Source: an uncultured Roseobacter sp. (lineage in GTDB: Bacteria; Pseudomonadota; Alphaproteobacteria; Rhodobacterales; Rhodobacteraceae). From it: DNA of 64,000 nt. The position numbers and the translations under genes were made by a program. Location of the stretch: assembly GCF_947499265.1 (NCBI RefSeq), contig NZ_CANMNK010000011.1:1-64000 (forward strand), given 5' to 3'. The notes beneath the pieces are model-generated. The model was not told the origin of the DNA. It saw only the letters and a program-made list of their open reading frames with translations, and ran no database searches. Numbering within the stretch: the first letter of the stretch is position 1; every line of letters starts with the position of its first letter. This document shows positions 1 to 8,266 of this stretch, in pieces.

Positions 1-481
<481 letters not shown>

Positions 482-568
482 TCTATCGCGGTGACCAGGC
501 GTCCGGCATCAGAACCGCCAGCGTTTTAGCAAATGTCGGAGCAGGATGCCCATATGGTCGGGCACCCT

Positions 569-1894
569 TCACCTCTCGCCCATGGCATTTTGAATGGTCC
601 GCACGATGGGCGCAAAGAAATAGCTGATAATGCGCCGTTTGTCCGTCGTCACGTCGATGGTCGCGGTCATGCCTGGACGCAGCAGAAAGCGATCACTGCT
701 GGTCTCGATGAAGGCCTTGTCCGGCGTCACCCGGACGACAAACCCCCACTCCCCCTCAGCGACTTCCGTCGAATCCGCCGCAATGTCCGAAACCGTTCCG
801 CGCACAGGGCCAAACCGCTCCGACGGGTAAGCATCGAGGCGGATATTGGCCTGCTGCCCGATTTGCATGAAGCCGATGTCCTGATTGGGAAATGTCCCTT
901 CAATCTCAACCTCGACATCCGTTGGCACGATCCGCAGCAATTCCGCGCTGGCTTCGGCCACGCCACCCACCGTGAAAACCGTCAACTGGTCTACAACGCC
1001 CGATGCGGGTGCCGTCAATGTCGCGGCGCTGACGCGTCGGCGCGCCGTGCGATCTTCCTCCGCGAGGGTCGCCAATCGCGCATCGATTTCCGCTTGCCGG
1101 TCAAGCAGCGATCGGCGTCGATCCGTGATGATGCTTCTTGCTTCGCTGTCCAGTTCCGCACGCACGGCCACCTTTTGTTCAAGCTCGCGGAAATACACAT
1201 CGCGTTCCCGCTCCAATTCGGTAAAGGCCTGTTGCGCATCGAGAAAACTGGCGCGACTGGTTGTTCCCTGCTGCAACAGCTTCTCCGCAATTTCCAACCT
1301 CTCCCGCTGGATATCGAGAGCCGCCGTGACGCGCGCAATATTGGCATGGGTCACATCCTCGGATCGACGATTGGCATCCTCGCGGGCGGCGATCTGGGCC
1401 AGCGAAGCTTGCAGGTCGTTGACCTCTGCCAAAAGCAAGATGCGCTGCTCAACAGCGAAAGCCTGCCCGACAAGGGCGGGTGGAACATTGTAGGATGCAA
1501 GCGCCCGGTCTGACACATTCGACGCCTTCGGATCCGCGTTCAAAACCGACACAAGCGCATCAATACGGGCGGTCTCGATCTCAAGCCGCGCCTGCTCGGC
1601 GCTGACGGTGCCCAGCTCGGCGATGGCATCGGTCGGATCAAGTTCGATCAGCACGTCGCCCTGGCTGACCGACATGCCGTTTTGCACCTTGATTGCGATG
1701 ATTTTCCCTGCAAATTCCGGTTGCACGACCTGAACCCGGCTGACCGGAACAATACGCCCCTGCCCGCGCGCCACAACCTCCACGGTGAAGACAAAGGACA
1801 TCACCAGCATTGCCGCAAAAACGGTGATCGTGAAGAGGATCGTCGCATGCAGGGTCGGCGACGTGACTTTTATGGTCTCGGGATAAGCGGTCAT
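569..1894 (-). CDS. HlyD-family periplasmic adaptor (membrane fusion protein)
   Basis: The 441-residue protein should link an inner-membrane ABC exporter to an outer-membrane channel. One membrane segment (about residues 17-37) is followed by a biotinyl-lipoyl-like half motif around GKIIAIKVQNGMSVSQGD. A long Ala/Glu/Arg-rich coiled-coil hairpin (about 90-290) comes next, then the second lipoyl half (APASGVVDQL) and a C-terminal beta domain. This is the usual HlyD layout at near-normal length. Its ATG overlaps the stop of the ABC exporter gene (ATGA at 1891-1894), so the two are translationally coupled. It is the last gene of the leftward set. No TolC homologue is in the window; a genomic TolC would be expected to complete the channel. 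Confidence 0.92.
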   Translation of the reverse strand: MTAYPETIKVTSPTLHATILFTITVFAAMLVMSFVFTVEVVARGQGRIVPVSRVQVVQPEFAGKIIAIKVQNGMSVSQGDVLIELDPTDAIAELGTVSAEQARLEIETARIDALVSVLNADPKASNVSDRALASYNVPPALVGQAFAVEQRILLLAEVNDLQASLAQIAAREDANRRSEDVTHANIARVTAALDIQRERLEIAEKLLQQGTTSRASFLDAQQAFTELERERDVYFRELEQKVAVRAELDSEARSIITDRRRSLLDRQAEIDARLATLAEEDRTARRRVSAATLTAPASGVVDQLTVFTVGGVAEASAELLRIVPTDVEVEIEGTFPNQDIGFMQIGQQANIRLDAYPSERFGPVRGTVSDIAADSTEVAEGEWGFVVRVTPDKAFIETSSDRFLLRPGMTATIDVTTDKRRIISYFFAPIVRTIQNAMGER

Positions 1895-3552
1895 TTCAGA
1901 GCCTCGAAGTCAACGACCTGATCCGGACTTTCGAAGATGTCGGGGTTATGCGTGATGATGATCACGGTCGCCTCCTGCTTGAGCTTGTGAAGCTCTGCCG
2001 CCATCCGTTTTTGCGCCGCACCGTCAAGCGCACTTGTCGGTTCGTCGAGGATAATCACCTTGGGGTTGCGCACCAAAGAGGACGCGATGGCGATACGTTG
2101 CCTTTGCCCCCCTGAAAGCGCGGAGCCGCGCTCACCAACTTGCGTCTCCAAGCCCTGCGGCAATTGCTCCAGCAAGGCTTCAGCCGCGGAGATACGCAGG
2201 GCGCGCGCCAGCATCTCGTCGGTGGCCGCCGACGCCCCCAGCGTCAGGTTTTCACGCAGCGTACCAGAGAAAAGATAGGGTTCCTGCGGCACATAGGCGA
2301 TGTTGGTGCGCACACTGTGGGGCTCATATTGCGTAATATTCTCTCCCCCCAGAACAACCTCACCCTGGTCGGGAACGTCGATCCCCGACGCCAGCCTGCC
2401 GAAGGTGGATTTACCGATACCCGAAGGCCCGACGACAAGCGTGAGTGTGTGAGGGGCCGCCTCGAAACTGAAGCCCTGCAGGATGGGTATCGAGGGCAGA
2501 TAGGCAAAATCGACGGATTTGAATGCAAGACGACCCTCGAGCCGGGGCGGCAGTTTCGGCAGCGTATTGAAAGGTTCCATCGGTGTGTTGACCACATCGC
2601 CCAGACGTTGCCGTGAGACGCGAATGTTCTGCCAGCTTTCCCAAAGGCTCGAAAAGTTTTCAATCGGGCCGGTGACCTTCGCCGCCAGTAAGTGAAAGGC
2701 GATCAACTCGCCCAGGGTCATTTCACCTGCAAAAACAAATTGAGCACCGAAGTAAATGATGCTGATGGTGATGGCCTTCTCGACAATGAACAGCAGTTTG
2801 TCATTCCAGATATTCAGCAGCCCCACCCGGTAGCTCGCGTTCAGATTTGCATGGAGGGTCTGGTCCAGCCGGTCCAGCATTTTCGCCTCAGCGCTGAGCG
2901 CCTTGACCGAAGCAATGCCGGAGATGTTTTCGACCATCTGGGTCTGATGCGCGGCGCCCGCATCAAATTGCGCCCGAAGTCTGCGGCGCAAAAACGGGCC
3001 GAAGCCCACATAGATCAGGATCTGGACGGGCAAGGCCGCCAGGATGATCAACGTCAAAGGACCCGACAACGTCAGCAGGACGGCAATGTAGACAAACACG
3101 AAAAGCAGATCGAGGAAAACGCCGGTGGTCGTGCCCACCAGAAAGGCGCGGATGGTGTCGGTCTCGCTGATCCTGGCGATGGTCTCCCCGACCGACCACT
3201 TGCGAAAGTGATTGAATGGCAGTTTGAAAAGATGCTCGAAAATGCGCGCACCAAACTCGCGTGTAACGCGGTTCGCCGTGAGCATCCCCAGCAGTTCAGA
3301 GAGGATTTCGAAGCCCAGCTGGAACAGGCTGACAGCGACAAAAATGGCGACGACCACCATCAGCGACGCCTCACGCTCAAACGGCAGAATCCTGTCGATG
3401 ATAACCTGAAAGATGAACGGCTCGACAAGCCCGATCAGACGCAGGCAAATCGCCAGAAAGACCAGTTCGATGTAAAGCGGTGTGAATTTCCAAAGCGTCT
3501 TGCCAAACCACGAGAGTGGGATTTCACCGGCGTTTTCCCGGTCGCTCTTCAT
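1891..3552 (-). CDS. ABC exporter, fused permease and ATPase, type I secretion/peptide export type
   Basis: The 553-residue half-transporter has about six membrane segments within residues 25-300 followed by an ATPase domain. Visible motifs are Walker A GPSGIGKS (375-382), the LSGGQ signature (479-483) and Walker B VIILDE (499-504). There is no N-terminal C39 peptidase domain, so any leader removal must be done by another enzyme; the M3-like peptidase upstream in the same gene set is a candidate. It is coupled by ATGA overlap to the HlyD-like gene. The 215 bases between it and the upstream gene hold no gene, and the frame closes soon before the ATG, so no N-terminal extension is hidden there. 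Confidence 0.93.
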   Translation of the reverse strand: MKSDRENAGEIPLSWFGKTLWKFTPLYIELVFLAICLRLIGLVEPFIFQVIIDRILPFEREASLMVVVAIFVAVSLFQLGFEILSELLGMLTANRVTREFGARIFEHLFKLPFNHFRKWSVGETIARISETDTIRAFLVGTTTGVFLDLLFVFVYIAVLLTLSGPLTLIILAALPVQILIYVGFGPFLRRRLRAQFDAGAAHQTQMVENISGIASVKALSAEAKMLDRLDQTLHANLNASYRVGLLNIWNDKLLFIVEKAITISIIYFGAQFVFAGEMTLGELIAFHLLAAKVTGPIENFSSLWESWQNIRVSRQRLGDVVNTPMEPFNTLPKLPPRLEGRLAFKSVDFAYLPSIPILQGFSFEAAPHTLTLVVGPSGIGKSTFGRLASGIDVPDQGEVVLGGENITQYEPHSVRTNIAYVPQEPYLFSGTLRENLTLGASAATDEMLARALRISAAEALLEQLPQGLETQVGERGSALSGGQRQRIAIASSLVRNPKVIILDEPTSALDGAAQKRMAAELHKLKQEATVIIITHNPDIFESPDQVVDFEALK

Positions 3553-3767
3553 GGTGTCACAAGACCCGGCGTTGCACGTGCCTGCGCAAAGGCTGGGCTG
3601 TGCAAGTCAGCGAGATCTGAACCGGGCAAACTGCGCATCTTGTCGCTACATCCTTTGGAAACGCTTCTTGAAAATCACGCCGGGGTTGCGGGCGGCCAGC
3701 CGTGCGCGCGCCCTATCCGACAAAGCGTGCTCAGGATGCCTGCGAGCCCAGAAGCCAAAAGCGGTGC

Positions 3768-4601
3768 TCAATCGATGCACCGCTCATCCACAAAGATCGC
3801 CATTTGCGGCCGAATGTCAGCGATCTTGGCATGCAATTTGTCGGCGTATTTGTTCAGCCACTCCAGAGGCGCCTTGCCCTGACTGAATTGCCCCACGGTT
3901 TGACCGATCTGCATCTCAAGCAGATACAAATCCAGCAGGCAGAACCCGCGTGGGTTCTCGTCGAACCAATCCTCATACGATGCGACATGGAGGTTCTCAC
4001 CCAGAACGGAGAAAATCTCGGTGGCGTCGAAATCCGCAAGCCCGGTGATGGCCTGGAACACTTCTTCGATCAGGATCGATTTGAAGGGCGCGGCATTGCT
4101 GGCAATTGGGGGAACGGTGTCATCGACATAGATGAATTCCCGCTTCCTTGTACCCGCAATGGTCAGCGCAAAGCCCATCACGCCTTGGAGATCATGGTCT
4201 GACAACGGCGGGGTGCTGCCACTGATATCTTCCAGAACTGTAATGAAGGTTTCAGTTTCGACAGCGCCACCAAACAGCACGTAAAACGATGTGATATCCG
4301 GACAAGCCTGATGATCTGACACACTGACAACCTTGAAATTGCTCCCAAAGGCGCCATTCAGACTGTCCAGCATCTCTGCCAGCATGCCAGCGCTGTCCAT
4401 CCCACTTTGAAGATTGAAAACACAGAATGTCTCATTGCCGTACCAACGCCGGGAGAGAGGCGCTTCGCCCGCGCGCTCATAGGTTTGCACGAGCGTGGCA
4501 AAGTCACGCGCCACGTCCCGCCTTTCCTGAGAATGCGCAAAGAGCGCGAAACAGAAAAATGCGACGACGGGCACTGCTGCAAGTAAAAACCGGTTTCTCA
4601 T
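3768..4601 (-). CDS. Secreted protein of unknown function, possibly DUF2927-like
   Basis: The 277-residue protein starts with a clear signal peptide (MRNRFLLAAVPVVAFFCFALF, cut near AHSQE). That is why I chose the ATG at 4601 over the one at 4664, which would place 21 extra residues before it. The mature part contains IAGTRKREFIYVDD, ILIEEVFQAITGLADF and four cysteines. The pattern of a conserved acidic helix after the strand resembles DUF2927 periplasmic proteins, but I am not certain. It lies between the small peptide gene and the exporter genes on the same strand, which suggests a periplasmic role in export or in handling the peptide. Confidence 0.75.
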   Translation of the reverse strand: MRNRFLLAAVPVVAFFCFALFAHSQERRDVARDFATLVQTYERAGEAPLSRRWYGNETFCVFNLQSGMDSAGMLAEMLDSLNGAFGSNFKVVSVSDHQACPDITSFYVLFGGAVETETFITVLEDISGSTPPLSDHDLQGVMGFALTIAGTRKREFIYVDDTVPPIASNAAPFKSILIEEVFQAITGLADFDATEIFSVLGENLHVASYEDWFDENPRGFCLLDLYLLEMQIGQTVGQFSQGKAPLEWLNKYADKLHAKIADIRPQMAIFVDERCID

Positions 4602-4639
4602 CACGAAGCCTGAAGCGTTAGAAGCAAAAGTCGGATGTG

Positions 4640-4680
4640 TCCGACAAAACCACACCCCGCACACAGAATGCGCGGGGTGC
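4640..4680 (-). terminator. Stem-loop with T-rich tail just after the small peptide gene
   Basis: A perfect 8-bp stem (CACCCCGC at 4653-4660 with GCGGGGTG at 4672-4679) sits 20 bases beyond the peptide stop codon. Read leftward it is followed by TGGTTTTG. It would end or attenuate transcription after the peptide gene, so the peptide could be made in excess over the secreted protein and exporter genes downstream. Confidence 0.65.
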
Positions 4681-4699
4681 GAACAATGATCAGATCCAA

Positions 4700-5014
4700 T
4701 CAGTCGGGGTTATAGGTGTGGTTGCTGCCGCCGATCGCATCATAGCGTCCTTGGTGGCAGCCGGTGCATGCCCCAACGGATTGCGCGTAGTTACTGCCGC
4801 GGTAGCCGACGTTGCCCGCGGCATGTGTGCGGACATCCATCTCACTCCAGTCACTCACGTCGCTGCGGCTTGTTGTGGAATAGTCGCTGTCCATCTTGCT
4901 GGTGATCGCGGCCATGCCATCATTGCCGCCGCCCCCGCCACCGCCACCACCGCCGCCACCAAAGCTGACGGTGCTGTTCAGATCGTGAAATGACGTCTTG
5001 TAAATGCTTAACAT
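4700..5014 (-). CDS. Small Gly-rich peptide with Gly12 tract and CxxCH; candidate modified and exported substrate
   Basis: The 104-residue product starts at the ATG at 5014, preceded by a good ribosome site (AAGGAAG, spacing about 8). A longer in-frame extension to 5242 overlaps the JmjC gene and lacks such a site. Layout: an 18-residue N-terminus ending in TVSF, twelve glycines (19-30), NDG, then a polar Asp/Ser/Thr-rich region containing the only downstream lysine (K40). Near the C-terminus is CTGCH (83-87), ending SNHTYNPD. There is no signal peptide. Glycine codons vary (GGT, GGC, GGG), so the tract is not a simple DNA repeat. It is flanked by modification genes upstream and export genes downstream, with hairpins on both sides. 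I recognise no family. Confidence 0.8.
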   Translation of the reverse strand: MLSIYKTSFHDLNSTVSFGGGGGGGGGGGGNDGMAAITSKMDSDYSTTSRSDVSDWSEMDVRTHAAGNVGYRGSNYAQSVGACTGCHQGRYDAIGGSNHTYNPD

Positions 5015-5072
5015 TTTCGTGTCTTCCTTACATTCGCGGCCGGAATGTGATATCCGGATCGCTGTTACGTCT

Positions 5073-5130
5073 GCCGGGTTTTCCACCCGGCGGCTGATCG
5101 GGTGAGGGGTTGTATCAGAACCCTTCACCC
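5073..5130 (-). promoter_or_regulatory. Two consecutive stem-loops between the JmjC gene and the peptide gene
   Basis: The first reads GGGTGAGGGGTT (5100-5111) pairing with AACCCTTCACCC (5119-5130), twelve pairs with one G-T. The second is GCCGGGT (5073-5079) with ACCCGGC (5085-5091). Neither has a T-tract in the leftward direction, so RNA processing or stabilisation of the peptide message is more likely than termination. Confidence 0.5.
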
Positions 5131-5175
5131 TCTTTCGCCCCTCCCACACGGAAGGGCCGAAACCTGGTTTGACGC

Positions 5176-6297
5176 TCAGTAGCGCCAGAAATAGCTGACC
5201 GACATATTCGGACTGTCCACCGCATAGACCTGATGAAACCACCCCGCGGGTTGCACCAGAAGTTCCCCGGGGTTGAGCGTCACCGACAGGCTGTTTGCCA
5301 CCTGTGCCTTAGGGAAAATCTCGTAATTCGGAGCATCGGGTTTGAACCAGCAGGGCTGGTAATTGTTGTAGCTTTTCATCGGATAGAGCAGTTCCGCCTG
5401 ATCCGCCGAATAGAGCTCAAGCCGCTTGCGTCCAATGACCTGCTGCAAAAACCCGGTCAACGGATCGCGGTGCAGGCTGGACGTCGGAATATGGGTCGGC
5501 ACCGACCCGAGCCAGAGCTGCGGCGGGGCGAAATCCTCGGGGTCAAAAAAGAGCGGACCGAAGTTATCAAACATCTCTTCAGGCAGATTGGCGCCTTCGG
5601 TATAGGGCTTGACGAAACCTTCGATCATCTCGTCATAGGGGTTGGCCTCGAAGGCTTTCAGTTCTGCCACAAATTCCGCCATCGTCTGGCGCTGCGTGGC
5701 CGAACGCACCCGCACCACCGCGTCGCGATAACAATCCGCCAGCCTGTCGATGCTCCAGTCCTCGCAGGGTGGTGTCGGTTCAAGCCCGGTGACAATGACC
5801 GGACGACTCTCTTCCATCACTTCGAGAATCTGCCGCTGAGTAGGTTGATGCAGATAATCGACCTCGGTCAGGTGCCGATATCCTTTTGCAGCATGGATCC
5901 GTGCGGCCTTGCGGAACCGCGCCATTGTCCAGTTGCTCGGGCGGATGCAGGACTTAGCCAGATGATTGGCCAAAGCCAGATTACCGGTAAAGGTGATGGT
6001 GCCGATGATTGCGGGATCGCGCCAGTCGAGGACCTTGAACTCGTTGAAAATCCGGTGGATCGTGGCCACCGGGATGATCACCTGCGTGTCTGTAGCGCGC
6101 TCAAGATCATCACGCTCGATCAGCAATTCATCCGTGCAGCGCACAATAAAACGCTGATCCGGATACTCCGGGATGGAAAAGAGGATCGTGCCGACTATGC
6201 CCTCAGGATTCTCAAAACCGGTGCGTAGCAGATCGGCAAAGCCCGCAATGGCCGCGATGTCGCTGTCAAACTGCGCGGCGGGATAGGCCACGTTCAT
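5176..6297 (-). CDS. SCP2-like plus JmjC (cupin-like) Fe(II)/2-oxoglutarate hydroxylase
   Basis: The 373-residue protein appears to have two parts. Residues about 25-120 resemble an SCP2 lipid-binding fold (a strand pair, then IIGTITFTGNLALANHLAKS). Residues about 150-373 match the JmjC/cupin-like hydroxylase pattern: H276-R-D278, then GRKRLELYSAD, and H355 in PAGWFHQV, which together form the His-Asp-His iron site, ending VSYFWRY. Such enzymes hydroxylate Asp, Asn, His or Arg side chains in proteins. The gene starts inside the end of the HlyC-like gene (ATGA at 6294-6297) and is directly upstream of the Asp-rich small peptide, its likely substrate. The JmjC call is strong; the SCP2 call is from pattern only. 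Confidence 0.85.
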   Translation of the reverse strand: MNVAYPAAQFDSDIAAIAGFADLLRTGFENPEGIVGTILFSIPEYPDQRFIVRCTDELLIERDDLERATDTQVIIPVATIHRIFNEFKVLDWRDPAIIGTITFTGNLALANHLAKSCIRPSNWTMARFRKAARIHAAKGYRHLTEVDYLHQPTQRQILEVMEESRPVIVTGLEPTPPCEDWSIDRLADCYRDAVVRVRSATQRQTMAEFVAELKAFEANPYDEMIEGFVKPYTEGANLPEEMFDNFGPLFFDPEDFAPPQLWLGSVPTHIPTSSLHRDPLTGFLQQVIGRKRLELYSADQAELLYPMKSYNNYQPCWFKPDAPNYEIFPKAQVANSLSVTLNPGELLVQPAGWFHQVYAVDSPNMSVSYFWRY

Positions 6298-6746
6298 ACC
6301 CTGACCTCCTCTTTGACCTTTCTCAGGTTTACCCCTGTCCAGCGGTTGACGCGCCGCACGGAACCGTCCGGGTTTCGGCGCAGGCTGGTCGCAACCTCAT
6401 TGGGAAAGACGTTGTGCGTCATATCGTGCAGGACGTCGCGAATGTTGTCATAGGGGGTGATCCAATCGTTAAAAAACAACCGATCACCAGACTGCCATTC
6501 CTTGTCCCGCAACGCCCGACCACTGGCATGAACCTCACGCTCGACCGTTTCTGACAACCACGCCCAGGTCACCATCGCCGTCGGGACCCCTTCGTCGGTG
6601 AGGTAAAACCGTGTCTGACTGCATAAGAGCGCGGGCAATATCTCTGCGCGGTAATAATCGCCCAGCGCAAACTCTCGGTGGTAGTCAGATTGTGCCAGCA
6701 GCTCGAGTGCAAATCCCGCGCTGGCGTAGTGGTCGATCCCTACCAT
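6294..6746 (-). CDS. HlyC-type toxin-activating lysine acyltransferase
   Basis: The 150-residue protein aligns by eye along most of E. coli HlyC. The SDYHREF segment carries H23, equivalent to catalytic His23. ILPALLCSQ matches VLPAIRANQ, PTAMVTWA matches PVAYCSWA, and WQSGDRLFFNDWITPY carries D94, equivalent to catalytic Asp92. HlyC enzymes move a fatty acyl group from acyl-ACP to internal lysines of RTX toxins. No RTX gene is present here, so the substrate may be the small peptide, which has one lysine after its glycine tract. It overlaps both neighbours (7 bases with the peptidase gene, ATGA with the JmjC gene), indicating tight co-expression. Confidence 0.9.
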   Translation of the reverse strand: MVGIDHYASAGFALELLAQSDYHREFALGDYYRAEILPALLCSQTRFYLTDEGVPTAMVTWAWLSETVEREVHASGRALRDKEWQSGDRLFFNDWITPYDNIRDVLHDMTHNVFPNEVATSLRRNPDGSVRRVNRWTGVNLRKVKEEVRV

Positions 6747-7879
6747 GCGATCTGCGCCTGCTGCGCGCTTTTCGCGTGATGGGCGGCGACGCGGCCGGAC
6801 TGCCCCAGATACCGCTCCAAACTCTTTTGCACCATCAGATGATCGCCAAATGGGGCGGATTGGCGGGTGAGCGTCACCGCACCGTCACCCGGCCGGTTGG
6901 CCCAGGTTGCATATCCAACCGGCCTGTCGTCACTGTTAAGCGCAACATAGGCTGTCTGGTCTTGCAGATGTTTGAGCAACTCACCGTAATAGGCTTCAAT
7001 CCTCTTTTCAGACGGCCCCTGCAAACGGTCAATGTCCAAAAGCACCATAGCGCCAAGACTGCGATACGCCTCCATTGAGGGGCGTTCCGGATCAGGGGCC
7101 GGCATCGGCGGCAGGTAGTTTGCGATGTCGCCCGCCCGGTTGGCCATTGCCTCAAGCGGCAAATGCGGCATCGCACCGTCCCCGCTTGCGAAAAGAGCAT
7201 GCAATTGCCCGGGCTTCCGGCGTCGAAACAGATGCACCGCCGCAAGCCGTGCGAACGGATAGTTTTGCCGATAGTGATATGGCGTCGTGGGGTCCGCCAC
7301 AGCCGCTGCCAGGGTGTCGAGATCGGCACCAAGATAGCGCCGACTTTCAGCGCGCCAGACATCATGCAAAAGCGCAAATAGCGATGGGTGGTGTCGCCGC
7401 GCATGTTCAATGACCAGAAGCTCGCCGAGAAAGGCACAGGTCTCCCGCGCCAGCGGGGTCATTCTTTCATGATCTGACAGGATGATCTGCAGGGCGTGCG
7501 CCGTCTCATGGGCGAGACATATGAGATCTGCCGGACGACCCCACCAACTCATCACAATGCGTGGGGCGTCACCTTTCCCGCAATCGAGCGTGTAGGGAAC
7601 CTTCCCATCTTCCTCATCGAAGCCGGTGAACCGGATAGAATTCAACGCGGCCAAGATGGTAGCGGAGTTGCCGAATGCCGACAAAAAAGCTGGGATTACA
7701 AGCTTCTCGTAGCATTCATTCTGCTTTGCGAGACTGGGCCCATCGCCTCTGCGGCTGGTAATTTCGGAAGGGGTGTATGGTTGGGTTGAAACTGCGCCGG
7801 ATCGGAAGGCAGCGATAATGTCTTCTAATGTCGCGGCATAAATACCGTGCAGGTGGCTCCAATCAGAAAATGAATGCAT
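6740..7879 (-). CDS. M3-like zinc metallopeptidase with C-terminal truncated HlyC-like domain
   Basis: The product is 379 residues from the ATG at 7879; a TTG at 7891 is possible. The central region has LAHETAHALQ, an HExxH zinc motif (about residues 124-128), followed about 25 residues later by CAFLGELLV, which supplies the third ligand as in M3 oligopeptidases. The last 110 residues read like HlyC: PVGYATWA matches PVAYCSWA and SAPFGDHLMVQKSLERYL matches the HlyC segment after its catalytic Asp. The WxSGDR region and the catalytic pair appear to be missing. It probably acts as a leader peptidase or adaptor in the same set. It is the first gene of the leftward operon. Confidence 0.75.
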   Translation of the reverse strand: MHSFSDWSHLHGIYAATLEDIIAAFRSGAVSTQPYTPSEITSRRGDGPSLAKQNECYEKLVIPAFLSAFGNSATILAALNSIRFTGFDEEDGKVPYTLDCGKGDAPRIVMSWWGRPADLICLAHETAHALQIILSDHERMTPLARETCAFLGELLVIEHARRHHPSLFALLHDVWRAESRRYLGADLDTLAAAVADPTTPYHYRQNYPFARLAAVHLFRRRKPGQLHALFASGDGAMPHLPLEAMANRAGDIANYLPPMPAPDPERPSMEAYRSLGAMVLLDIDRLQGPSEKRIEAYYGELLKHLQDQTAYVALNSDDRPVGYATWANRPGDGAVTLTRQSAPFGDHLMVQKSLERYLGQSGRVAAHHAKSAQQAQIAW

Positions 7880-8266
7880 GACTTTACTCAAAACGGACGA
7901 AGGGAAAATTGCATCTTCCCTGCACCCAATAAGCTCGCCTGCAACCTGTCAAGAATTGGCCCACCGGCCAGATCAGGCGTTCCTAATTCCGCCGCAATGA
8001 TCCTTTGAACCAAGCGGAGAATCGCACAGCGAAGAGATTTCTTGCACCTTCGGAAGGTCGCCGGGGCAAGGCTGAGGCAGAAGAAAGCGGTTGGTTTGGG
8101 GCGATGCCGCGACCGCGGCGGCGATCCGCAGGCCAGAAGGCCACGATGCGTGAAACGGGCCCTTGGCAAGAAACAGCAGAATGACCCCGCAGAGGTTTGG
8201 TTTTGCATTGATGGCAAGATACGATCCGCTATCGTTGGCCAAACGCCACAGCGGGATCGAAGCAGT
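7880..8266. other. Divergent intergenic region between the peptide operon and the transglycosylase gene
   Basis: These 387 bases must hold the promoter of the leftward peptide-modification operon and that of the rightward transglycosylase gene. Open frames crossing it on both strands are in codon-poor sequence that overlaps the transglycosylase gene and look like shadows. I could not identify convincing -35/-10 boxes. Confidence 0.5.

Noticed and set aside
533-1513. Long rightward frame of 326 codons opposite the HlyD-like gene
   Set aside because: Antisense to a clear HlyD-family gene; composition is Arg/His/Gly-rich without recognisable domains, typical of shadow frames in GC-rich DNA.
2692-3882. 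Long rightward frame of 396 codons opposite the ABC exporter
   Set aside because: Antisense shadow of an exporter with complete ATPase motifs; no domain or ribosome site.
5015-5242. N-terminal extension of the small peptide to 180 residues
   Set aside because: The extension runs into the JmjC gene and crosses two stem-loops; the ATG at 5014 has a good ribosome site.
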